From Chloroflexota bacterium (GTDB lineage: Bacteria; Chloroflexota; Limnocylindria; Limnocylindrales; CSP1-4): a stretch of 5,304 nt of DNA. Below the pieces are notes generated by a model. The model was given only the letters and a program-made list of their open reading frames with translations, did no database searches and was not told the DNA's origin. This document shows positions 1-5,304 of this stretch, in pieces. Within the stretch, counting starts at the first letter, position 1; every line of letters begins with the position of its first letter. The stretch spans positions 1 to 5,304 of the forward strand of contig JAJYGK010000205.1 in assembly GCA_021790715.1 (NCBI GenBank). Reading direction: 5' to 3'. Made by a program: the position numbers and the translations under genes.

Positions 1-5
1 GCAGC

Positions 6-13
6 GGGAGGAG
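6..13 (+). promoter_or_regulatory. Shine-Dalgarno sequence of the epimerase gene
   Basis: The purine run GGGAGGAG lies 3 bases before the GTG at 17; counted from the GGGAGG core the spacing is 5 bases. It decides the start, because the reading frame stays open to the left edge of the window. It is the only clear ribosome binding site in the window; the other three genes look leaderless. Confidence 0.7.
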
Positions 14-16
14 AGC

Positions 17-1009
17 GTGCCTGAGGAGCGATTCCTGGTCACCGGGGGGACGGGGTGCATCGGGTCCTGGGTGGTCCGCGACCTCGTCCGCGAGGACGTC
101 CCCGTTGCGGTCCTCACCTCCGGGCGCGGCCTGCAGCGCCTGCGCCTGATCCTGTCGGAGGAGGAGCTCCGCCGGGTGGAGTGGATCGAGGGCGACATCG
201 CGGACCTCCCCGCGCTGGAGCGCGCCGGACGTTCGCTGGATGTCACGGCCATCGTCCATCTCGCCGCCCTCCAGGTCCCGTTCTGCGCCGCGGATCCCCT
301 CGAGGGGTCCCGCGTCAACGTCGTCGGGACCGTGGCCGTCTTCGAGCTCGCCCGCCGGCTCGGGATCGAGCGCGTGACGTACGCGAGCAGCGCGGCCGTC
401 TACGGACCGAAGGCCCTGTACGGCGTGGACGTGCTGCCGGCGGATGCCGCCTTCCACCCGACCACGCACTACGGCGCCTTCAAGGTCGCGAACGAGCTCG
501 ACGCGCGGGTCTGGTGGGAGACGGCCGGGATCTCGAGCATCGGCCTCCGGCCGCATTCCGTGTACGGGCCCGGGCGCGACCAGGGGATCACGTCCAAGCC
601 GACCGTCGCGATGATCGCGGCGGCGGCCGGCCGCGGCTACCGGGTGAACTTCGGCGGGCGCTACCAGTTCCAGTACGTCGACGATGCGGCCCGGACGTTC
701 ATCGCGGCCGCGCGGTCGCGGGCGGTCGGCGCAGGGGTGTTCAGCCTGCCGGGGCCGCGGATCGGCGTCGACGAGGTGGTGGCGGCGATCGAGCGGGTCG
801 AGCCGGCAACGCGCGGGCGGATCACCTGGGCGGATCAGCCGCTGCCCCTTCCGGAGGGGTTCGACGGCGCGCCGCTCGAGACCGTGCTCGGCCCGCAGCG
901 ACTCACGGGACTCGAGGACGGGATCCGCGAGACGATCGAGACCTACCGCCGGGCGATCCGCGACGGGATCGTGGACGAGGCGTTCGTCGACCGGGTCCTG
1001 GCGGGGTAA
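17..1009 (+). CDS. NAD-dependent epimerase/dehydratase (extended SDR)
   Basis: This 330-residue protein is a cytosolic extended short-chain dehydrogenase/reductase, likely acting on a nucleotide sugar or a related sugar or sugar acid. Seen in the sequence: an N-terminal Rossmann fold beginning at residue 5 with the dinucleotide motif TGGTGCIG (G10, G13, G16), the GDIAD motif with D60 (adenine-ring contact in the family), HLAAL near residue 80, the catalytic serine region YASSAAVYG (S124/S125), and the catalytic pair Y152-x3-K156 in HYGAFK. RPHSVYGPGR and QYVDDAARTF are typical of the C-terminal substrate-binding half. The length fits the family (about 310-350). GTG at 17 is chosen because of the Shine-Dalgarno sequence and because the Rossmann strand follows at once; with no stop codon between the left edge and 17, an upstream start cannot be excluded. 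The absence of room for a promoter suggests co-transcription with an upstream gene. Residues fixing the substrate cannot be read, so a specific name such as UDP-glucose 4-epimerase is not justified. Confidence 0.93.
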   Translation: MPEERFLVTGGTGCIGSWVVRDLVREDVPVAVLTSGRGLQRLRLILSEEELRRVEWIEGDIADLPALERAGRSLDVTAIVHLAALQVPFCAADPLEGSRVNVVGTVAVFELARRLGIERVTYASSAAVYGPKALYGVDVLPADAAFHPTTHYGAFKVANELDARVWWETAGISSIGLRPHSVYGPGRDQGITSKPTVAMIAAAAGRGYRVNFGGRYQFQYVDDAARTFIAAARSRAVGAGVFSLPGPRIGVDEVVAAIERVEPATRGRITWADQPLPLPEGFDGAPLETVLGPQRLTGLEDGIRETIETYRRAIRDGIVDEAFVDRVLAG

Positions 1010-1026
1010 CGAGGCTCGGCCGCGCC

Positions 1027-1078
1027 TGCGGCCCGCACGGCCCGTCCGCCGCTCCGGGCCCGGCGACCGGGGGCCGCA
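1027..1078. repeat. Inverted repeat in the gap after the epimerase gene
   Basis: TGCGGCCC (1027-1034) is the perfect reverse complement of GGGCCGCA (1071-1078), with 36 bases between. The internal stretch holds a second palindrome, CCGGGCCCGG (1054-1063). It starts 18 bases after the epimerase stop codon. It could fold as a transcript-end structure for that gene, but no T-tract follows, so it is not a standard intrinsic terminator. In DNA this GC-rich such repeats also arise by chance. Confidence 0.3.
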
Positions 1079-1085
1079 TCCCCCT

Positions 1086-1101
1086 CCGGAGCGTGCTCCG
1101 G
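1086..1101. repeat. Short hairpin in the permease promoter region
   Basis: CCGGAG (1086-1091) and CTCCGG (1096-1101) form a perfect 6-bp stem around the tetraloop CGTG. The element lies 6 bases before the -10-like hexamer and about 19-34 bases before the permease start. If that start is also the transcript start, it covers the -35/spacer region, where an operator would sit. It could instead belong to the 3' end of the epimerase transcript; no T-tract follows. Confidence 0.35.
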
Positions 1102-1106
1102 CGCCG

Positions 1107-1112
1107 TATCCT
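1107..1112 (+). promoter_or_regulatory. -10-like element of a leaderless permease transcript
   Basis: TATCCT matches the TANNNT core of bacterial -10 elements and stands out in a nearly A/T-free stretch. It ends 7 bases before the GTG at 1120, so transcription would begin at or next to the start codon. There is no Shine-Dalgarno sequence in the preceding 20 bases, consistent with a leaderless mRNA. No convincing -35 hexamer is visible. This is inference from sequence geometry, supported by the same arrangement at two other genes in the window. Confidence 0.5.
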
Positions 1113-1119
1113 CCCGCCA

Positions 1120-3096
1120 GTGAGTGACTCGCCCAAGGTCCTCCGGGGGGTCAAGCTCGGCGACCGCCGCGTCCGCGTCGAGCGGCCCCACGCACGCTTC
1201 TTCCGCTACGAGGCCCCCGGCGTCTACAGTGCCAAGCTCGCCGCGGAGGAGCCCACCGACGCCGCGGGCCGCGCGCTGGCCAGGGGGCGCCGCCTGCTGT
1301 TCGGCCGCCCGCTGTCGTCCGAGGAGGAGGTCGTCGAGCGCCTGCCGGTCTGGAAGGCGCTGCCCGTCTTCTCCTCCGATCTCCTCTCCTCAGTCGCGTA
1401 CGCGACCGAGGCCAGTCTCTTCACGCTCCTCGCGGCCGGCGCGGCGACGTTCGCCCACATTCTCCCGATCTCGTTCGGCATCGTGGGCGTCCTGCTGGTG
1501 GTGACGTTCAGCTACCGGCAGACCGTGCGGGCCTACCCGGATGGGGGCGGGAGTTACATCGTCGCCCACTCGAACCTCGGGGTGCTGCCCGGCCTTGCCG
1601 CGGCCGCGGCGCTCCTCGCCGGGTACGTCCTGACGGCGGCGGTGAGCACCGCGGCGGGGATCGTGGCGCTCGGCTCCGCCATTCCCGAGTTCCGGCCCTT
1701 CATGCTCCCCCTCATGGTCGCCTCGATCCTGATCGTCATGGCCGTGAACCTGCGGGGGGTGCGCGAGAGTGGCGCGATCTTCGCCGTGCCCACGTACCTC
1801 TTCGTCCTCTCCGCCCTTGCCATGGTCGCCGTCGGCGTCGTGCGCACGGCCCTCGGCTCGCCGCCGCAGGTGACCGGCGTCGAACCTGCCGCCACGGTGC
1901 CGGCGGCCTTCAGCGCGCTCATACTCGCGCGCGCCTTCGCCGACGGCTGCTCCGCGATGACCGGGACCGAGGCCGTCGCGAACGGCGTGCCGGCGTTCCG
2001 CGAGCCGGCATGGAAGAGTGCGCAGGCCACGATGGCCGTCGTCGCCGGGCTGCTCGCCGTCATCCTGGTCGGCATCGGCTTCCTCGCCCTGGTCAGCGGC
2101 GCCACGCCGGCCGCGAGCGGCGAGTCCGTCCTCTCCCAGGTCGCCCGTGCCACGTTCGGCGTCGGTCCCTCGTACTACGTCCTGCAGTTCGCGACGATGG
2201 GCATCCTCCTGCTGGCCGCGAACACCAGCTTCAACGGCCTGCCGCGCCTGACCTCGATCCTCGCGCGAGACGGGTACTTCCCGCGGCAGTTCGCGTTCCA
2301 GGGCGAACGCCTCGCGTTCAACGTCGGCATCGTCGCGCTGGCCTTGCTCTCGATCGGCGTGCTCGTGCTGTTCCGCGGCAGCATCAACGCGCTCATCCCG
2401 CTGTACGCGATCGGCGTGTTCACGGCGTTCACGCTCTCGCAGGCCGGCATGGTCCACCACTGGCTGGTGGAGCGCGGCCCGGGCTGGCGGCGCAGCGCGC
2501 TCATCAACGGCATCGGGGCCACGGTCACGGCGCTCGTCACGGCGGTCTTCGCGGTGGCCAACTTCGCGCTCGGCGCCTGGACCGTCATCGTGCTCGTCGC
2601 CGCGCTCGTCGCGCTCATGCTGTTCGTGCACCGCGCGTATATCGAGGAGGCGCGCCGCCTCTCCGTCCGCGCCGAGGTCGTCATCCCGCCCCCGCACCGC
2701 GTCCAGCACGTCATCGTCGCAGCGCCGTCGTTCACGCGCGCCGTGGTGCAGGCCATCCGCGTCGGCCAGACCATGAGCCGTGACGTCCACGTCGTCCACG
2801 TGACGTCCGATCTGGCCGAGGGGGAGCACTTCATGTTGCGGGCGGAGCAGCAGGTGCCGGGCGTCTCGGTGACGGTGGTCGAGTCGCGCTACCGGACGCT
2901 CGTCAACCCGTTCGTGCGCTACCTCGAGGTCGATCGCGAGCTGCACCCGGACGACGTCACGGTCGTGCTGCTGCCCGAGTACGTCCCGCAGCACTGGTGG
3001 GACCGGCTGCTCTACAACCAGAACACCCACCGCATCCGGCGCGCGCTGGTCGGCCGCCGCGACATCGTCGTCCTCGACGTCCCGTACCGCGCGTAG
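1120..3096 (+). CDS. kimA: KimA-type (YdaO-like) potassium/APC-superfamily permease
   Basis: This 658-residue inner-membrane transporter resembles, from memory, Bacillus subtilis KimA (about 607 residues) along its length. KimA is a proton-coupled K+ importer of the KUP/APC superfamily. Seen: an extra N-terminal stretch (about residues 1-53), RRLLFGRPL (58-65), then SSDLLSSVAYATE (85-97; D87 and Y94 match KimA D36 and Y43), YPDGGGSYIV (139-148), GCSAMTGTEA (276-285; T281 and E284 match T230 and E233), LAANTSF, LARDGYFPR, and LIPLYAIGVF (425-434). About a dozen hydrophobic segments span residues 80-505. The soluble C-terminal domain (about 525-658) has a USP-like pattern and ends RRDIVVLDVPYRA; in KimA this domain mediates dimerisation and c-di-AMP inhibition. 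Odd: G168 stands where KimA has D117. The GTG at 1120 is chosen because the family similarity begins downstream and a -10-like hexamer lies just before it; the same frame is open back to 55, but that part is an out-of-frame shadow of the epimerase gene. K+ as substrate is inferred; many relatives are labelled only amino-acid permease. Confidence 0.88.
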   Translation: MSDSPKVLRGVKLGDRRVRVERPHARFFRYEAPGVYSAKLAAEEPTDAAGRALARGRRLLFGRPLSSEEEVVERLPVWKALPVFSSDLLSSVAYATEASLFTLLAAGAATFAHILPISFGIVGVLLVVTFSYRQTVRAYPDGGGSYIVAHSNLGVLPGLAAAAALLAGYVLTAAVSTAAGIVALGSAIPEFRPFMLPLMVASILIVMAVNLRGVRESGAIFAVPTYLFVLSALAMVAVGVVRTALGSPPQVTGVEPAATVPAAFSALILARAFADGCSAMTGTEAVANGVPAFREPAWKSAQATMAVVAGLLAVILVGIGFLALVSGATPAASGESVLSQVARATFGVGPSYYVLQFATMGILLLAANTSFNGLPRLTSILARDGYFPRQFAFQGERLAFNVGIVALALLSIGVLVLFRGSINALIPLYAIGVFTAFTLSQAGMVHHWLVERGPGWRRSALINGIGATVTALVTAVFAVANFALGAWTVIVLVAALVALMLFVHRAYIEEARRLSVRAEVVIPPPHRVQHVIVAAPSFTRAVVQAIRVGQTMSRDVHVVHVTSDLAEGEHFMLRAEQQVPGVSVTVVESRYRTLVNPFVRYLEVDRELHPDDVTVVLLPEYVPQHWWDRLLYNQNTHRIRRALVGRRDIVVLDVPYRA

Positions 3097-3168
3097 GCCC
3101 GGGCCCTCCCGAGCCGTCGCGGCGCGTGCCGGACCCCGAACCGGCGGGCCGGCGAGGATGCCCGGGCC
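3096..3168. terminator. Inverted repeat bounding the convergent spacer
   Basis: GGCCCGGGC (3096-3104) is the perfect reverse complement of GCCCGGGCC (3160-3168), with a 55-base loop. The two arms sit exactly at the ends of the two converging genes: one includes the last base of the permease stop codon, the other directly abuts the deacetylase stop. A smaller 5-bp stem, GCCGG (3128-3132) with CCGGC (3141-3145), lies inside. It could serve as a bidirectional transcript end, but neither strand has a T-tract, so it is not a canonical intrinsic terminator and Rho-dependent ending is equally possible. Confidence 0.3.
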
Positions 3169-4287
3169 TCAGGACCCCGGCTCGAGCGCCCGGAGCGACG
3201 ACAGGAGCGCCTCCGGCGTGGTGCCCGGCGTCACGCGCCAGCGCGCCACCGCGAACCTGCCCGCCCAGGTCTCCGCGTAGCTGTTCGCGCCCTCGATGAC
3301 CGCCAGGTCGTAGCCGTCTGCCTGGAGCACGGCCTCGATCGCGGCGTCGTACTTCCCTGCCGGATATGCGAGCGTGACCGGAGTCTGGCCCACGATGGCG
3401 GCGAGCCGGCTGGCTCCTGCCTGGATCTGGTACCGGATCTGCGCCGGGGACAGCTGCGTGAGCTCGATCGAGTCGCCGCTGTACGTGTGGTTGCCGATCT
3501 CCATCCCGTCGGCCGCCAGCGTCCGCAGCTCGGACGAGGTCAGCACGTTGCGCATGACGTCGACGCGGCCCGCGGGAACGTAGTACGTGGCGACGTAGCC
3601 GAAGCGGCGGAGGATCGGCAGGGCGTACGTGTACCCGTCGTCCCAGCCGTCGTCGATCGTGATGACGAACGTGCGCGGGGGTTCGCGGCGCCCGTGCGCC
3701 AGGTCCGCAGCCAGCTGCGCGGCCGTGATCGAGTGCCAGCCGTGGGCGTGGAGCAGCGCCAGCTGCGCCTCGAACAGGGTCGGGGAGACGACGAGCCCGG
3801 GCAGCGAATCGCCCGCGAGGCCCGCCGGCACGATCCGGTGATACATGAGCACGGGCACGTCGAGGCTGAACCCCGCCGGCGGCGCGGCGCCCGCGGGGGG
3901 AGTGGGCCAGGGTCGGGAGGAAGCGGCGGGGCCGCCCGCGGAGGAAGACGCGCCTGCCGTCGAAGGCGTCGAGCCGGACCCGGACGACGCGCCTGCGCCG
4001 ATGCTCGCGCCCGGCGACGGCGGGACGCTCGCGGTCGTGGCCGGGGTCGTCCCGGGGCCCGGCGGCGTGCCGGACGGAGCTGCCGCGATGCTGCCCGCGG
4101 ACGCGACGGGGGCGCCGCTCGCGGAGGCCGGCTGCCCGGACGGGATCGTCGCCGCGCCGCTGCACGAGGCCGCCAGCAGGGCCATGGCGACGGCGCCGGC
4201 AGTCAGGCTGGCCGCGCGCGGGATGGACCGTGGGTGCCCGATCGCGGGGCGCGGGAAGGCGGAGTGCGGGGAGGAGGAGAGGTGCAT
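3169..4287 (-). CDS. Polysaccharide deacetylase-like lipoprotein with altered metal site
   Basis: This 372-residue protein is an exported lipoprotein carrying a NodB/CE4-like domain, the fold that removes N- or O-acetyl groups from cell-wall or extracellular polysaccharides. Seen: an N-terminal signal sequence (residues 1-41: arginines at 13, 20 and 24, then a hydrophobic stretch) ending in the lipobox-like LLAASC with C42 as lipid-anchored cysteine; an Ala/Ser/Gly/Pro/Thr-rich linker (about 43-138); then VPVLMYHR (144-151), the motif-1 equivalent TIDDGWDD (210-217; D212 as predicted base, D213 as predicted metal ligand), motif 2 EIGNHTYSG (H267), and the motif-3 equivalent LAYPAGKYD (306-314). 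FAVARWRVTP near the C-terminus is typical of the family end. Odd: motif 2 normally reads H-S/T-x-x-H, but the second histidine is G271 here, followed by D272 and about two extra residues. Activity is therefore uncertain. The ATG at 4287 is preferred because it gives a proper lipoprotein signal and has a -10-like hexamer 6 bases upstream; the frame is open further, to an ATG at 4413, but that part is Arg/Gly-rich and signal-unlike. The polymer substrate is unknown. Confidence 0.9.
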   Translation of the reverse strand: MHLSSSPHSAFPRPAIGHPRSIPRAASLTAGAVAMALLAASCSGAATIPSGQPASASGAPVASAGSIAAAPSGTPPGPGTTPATTASVPPSPGASIGAGASSGSGSTPSTAGASSSAGGPAASSRPWPTPPAGAAPPAGFSLDVPVLMYHRIVPAGLAGDSLPGLVVSPTLFEAQLALLHAHGWHSITAAQLAADLAHGRREPPRTFVITIDDGWDDGYTYALPILRRFGYVATYYVPAGRVDVMRNVLTSSELRTLAADGMEIGNHTYSGDSIELTQLSPAQIRYQIQAGASRLAAIVGQTPVTLAYPAGKYDAAIEAVLQADGYDLAVIEGANSYAETWAGRFAVARWRVTPGTTPEALLSSLRALEPGS

Positions 4288-4293
4288 CGGCGC

Positions 4294-4299
4294 ATGGTA
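4294..4299 (-). promoter_or_regulatory. -10-like element of a leaderless deacetylase transcript
   Basis: Read on the minus strand, TACCAT (TANNNT) is followed by six bases (GCGCCG) and then the ATG at 4287. Transcription starting about 7 bases after the hexamer would begin on the A of the ATG. There is no Shine-Dalgarno sequence between the hexamer and the start, and no recognisable -35. The placement nearly copies those before the permease and phosphotriesterase genes. Confidence 0.5.
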
Positions 4300-4301
4300 G
4301 G

Positions 4302-4393
4302 CGACCGGCCGACCTCGGCGACCCCGCGGGCCCCGGCGGCCCGGGCGGCAGGATCCGGTGGCCATCCCCGGCAGGGCGACCCACGACCGGCCG
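4302..4393. repeat. 10-bp direct repeat in the divergent intergenic region
   Basis: CGACCGGCCG occurs at 4302-4311 and again at 4384-4393, one copy toward each divergent gene, and each contains the palindrome CGGCCG. The copies lie 15 bases upstream of the deacetylase start and 47 bases upstream of the phosphotriesterase start. They could be a pair of regulator sites for the shared 152-base region, but the GC content makes coincidence likely. Apart from the two promoter-like hexamers I see nothing else in this spacer. Confidence 0.2.
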
Positions 4394-4427
4394 GCGGGAC
4401 GACCGCCACGCACGGTCCGCCGCGTGG

Positions 4428-4433
4428 CACCAT
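4428..4433 (+). promoter_or_regulatory. -10-like element of a leaderless phosphotriesterase transcript
   Basis: CACCAT keeps the key A at position 2 and T at position 6 of the -10 hexamer and is preceded directly by TGG (4425-4427), an extended -10 (TGn) match. Six bases (GGCGGC) separate it from the ATG at 4440, the same spacing as at the divergent deacetylase gene. There is no Shine-Dalgarno sequence. The first base differs from the TANNNT consensus, so this is the weakest of the three sites by hexamer alone. Confidence 0.42.
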
Positions 4434-4439
4434 GGCGGC

Positions 4440-5304
4440 ATGTCCGCGAGCGCGACCGGCGGCATCGCGACGCAGGGCGGCACCGACGGTTCCGGGCCGG
4501 CGCCCCGGCCGTTCGTGCAGACGGTGACGGGCCCCGTGCCCGCGGCGGGCCTCGGGTTCACGCTTCCGCACGAGCACACCGGGTGCGAGCTCTGGCACAT
4601 CCAGAACCGCTGGGACTACTGGGAGCTGATCCGCGACGAGGACGTGATCGCTCCGGAGCTCGAGCGGTTCCGCGACCTGGGTGGGACCTGCCTGGCGGAC
4701 GTCACGAGCCACGGTCTCGGCCGGGATCCCGTGCGGCTGCAGCGGCTGTCGAAGCGGACCGGGCTGCCGATCGTGATGGGCGCCGGCTGGTATCGCGAGT
4801 CCTACTACCCGCCCGAGGCGCTGATCGACCGGCGCAGCGCGGACGAGCTGGCCGACGAGATCGTGCGCGAGTCGTGCGACGGCGTCGGCGCCACGGGCAT
4901 CCGGCCGGGGATCATCGGCGAGATCGGCACCGACAAGCCGTGGCTCTCGGCGCAGGAGGAGCGCGTGTTCCGGGCCGTCGCGCGTGCGGCCCGCGCCACC
5001 GGCCTCGCCGTCACCACCCACGCCGCCCAGTCGGCCGTCGGTCTCGCCCAGCTCGGGGTCCTGCTGGAGGAGGGCCTCGACCCGTCGCGGATCGTGATCG
5101 GCCATGCCGACTCGTACCCATACCTCGACTACCATCTCGCGATCCTCGAGCGCGGCGCCAGCGTGGAGTACGACTTCTTGGGCATGCGCTTCTCGGCGGT
5201 CGACGAGGCGAACGAGCCCCGGGTCGTCCGGCTGATCCTCGAGCTCCTCGACCGGGGCCTGGGGGATCGGATCCTGCTGTCGCAGGACGTGTGCCACACG
5301 GCGC
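4440..5304 (+). CDS. Phosphotriesterase-family metallohydrolase (partial, 3' end outside window)
   Basis: The first 288 codons are present, with no stop before the window edge; family members are usually about 310-350 residues, so only the C-terminal helices are missing. The protein is a binuclear-metal TIM-barrel hydrolase of the amidohydrolase superfamily (phosphotriesterase / PHP / lactonase group). Seen: a Gly/Ser/Thr-rich extension (1-24), VTGPVPAAGLGFTLPHEH (29-46) with metal ligands H44 and H46, TSHGLGRDP (89-97), MGAGWYRESYYP (113-124), IIGEIGTD (158-165) with E161 at the bridging-ligand position, VTTHAAQS (191-198, H194), VIGHADS (219-225, H222), and LLSQD (279-283, D283). All expected metal ligands are present. 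A Glu at the bridging position, instead of the carboxylated Lys of true phosphotriesterase, fits the PHP-like branch; substrates there include lactones and other esters, so organophosphate activity should not be assumed. ATG 4440 is chosen from the frame and the -10-like site; ATG 4432 is in another frame. It is divergent from the deacetylase gene. Confidence 0.93.
   Translation, partial: MSASATGGIATQGGTDGSGPAPRPFVQTVTGPVPAAGLGFTLPHEHTGCELWHIQNRWDYWELIRDEDVIAPELERFRDLGGTCLADVTSHGLGRDPVRLQRLSKRTGLPIVMGAGWYRESYYPPEALIDRRSADELADEIVRESCDGVGATGIRPGIIGEIGTDKPWLSAQEERVFRAVARAARATGLAVTTHAAQSAVGLAQLGVLLEEGLDPSRIVIGHADSYPYLDYHLAILERGASVEYDFLGMRFSAVDEANEPRVVRLILELLDRGLGDRILLSQDVCHTA

Noticed and set aside
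1086..1112. Intrinsic terminator after the epimerase gene
   Set aside because: The stem is only 6 bp and is followed by CGCCGTATCCTCC, not a T-tract; a promoter-associated element is at least as likely.
55..1119. Upstream extension of the permease reading frame to an ATG at 55
   Set aside because: It overlaps the epimerase gene in another frame and translates to Arg/Pro/Gly-rich shadow sequence; recognisable permease sequence begins only after 1120.
1390..3030. 546-codon open frame antisense to the permease
   Set aside because: The product is dominated by Arg, Asp, Glu, His and Gly with no domain pattern, typical of the antisense shadow of a high-GC gene whose sense strand encodes a clear transporter.
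4288..4413. Earlier start (ATG 4413 or 4365) for the deacetylase
   Set aside because: The added residues are Arg/Gly-rich and would bury the lipoprotein signal; the -10-like hexamer lies inside this stretch, pointing to the ATG at 4287.
4432..4434. ATG 8 bases before the phosphotriesterase start
   Set aside because: It is in a different frame and gives only a short Arg/Ala-rich peptide; its first two bases are part of the -10-like hexamer.
3487..4527. 346-codon plus-strand frame across the deacetylase gene
   Set aside because: Low-complexity Arg/Gly/Ala product opposite a recognised coding gene; no start signal and no family resemblance.
2957..4600. 547-codon open frame on the minus strand
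   Set aside because: It is an off-frame shadow of the deacetylase gene, which has recognisable motifs in another minus-strand frame; its translation is Arg/Pro/Gly-rich and crosses the promoter regions.
4203..5297. 364-codon minus-strand frame opposite the phosphotriesterase gene
   Set aside because: The plus strand carries all the metal-ligand motifs of a known family; the antisense product has no motif and runs through the divergent intergenic region.
1..5304. tRNA, rRNA, CRISPR array, insertion sequence or attachment site
   Set aside because: No evenly spaced repeats, transposase-like frames, terminal inverted repeats with target duplications, or tRNA-like segments were seen; nearly all sequence is accounted for by four ordinary genes.

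Overview
The window is very GC-rich (well over 65% by eye) and densely coding, with GC-biased third codon positions. No mobile elements, RNA genes or CRISPR arrays are visible. The composition, the leaderless-looking gene starts and the type of transporter and lipoprotein present would fit a high-GC Chloroflexota lineage or an actinobacterium. This is an inference from style, not a proven placement.

Layout: (1) Positions 17-1009 (+) encode an extended short-chain dehydrogenase/reductase, an NAD-dependent sugar epimerase/dehydratase-type protein with a Shine-Dalgarno sequence directly before a GTG start. It is probably the continuation of an operon that begins upstream of the window. (2) After a 110-base gap rich in inverted repeats, 1120-3096 (+) encodes a KimA-type (YdaO-like) APC/KUP-superfamily permease, probably a proton-coupled potassium importer, with a cytosolic C-terminal domain. 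(3) A 72-base convergent spacer, bounded by a 9-bp inverted repeat, separates it from 3169-4287 (-). That gene encodes a lipoprotein with a long low-complexity linker and a polysaccharide-deacetylase (NodB/CE4-like) domain whose second metal-binding histidine appears to be missing. (4) A 152-base divergent intergenic region separates it from 4440-5304 (+), the first 288 codons of a phosphotriesterase-family metallohydrolase that runs off the window's right edge.

The four genes do not form one evident pathway. Orientation (+, +, -, +) and spacing imply at least three transcription units. A shared signal is that the permease, deacetylase and phosphotriesterase genes each lack a Shine-Dalgarno sequence. 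Each instead has a -10-like hexamer (TATCCT, TACCAT, CACCAT) ending 6-7 bases before its start codon, the arrangement expected of leaderless mRNAs. I did not find a convincing undescribed multi-gene system. The points most worth checking are this promoter geometry and the active-site or ion-site substitutions in the deacetylase and the permease.
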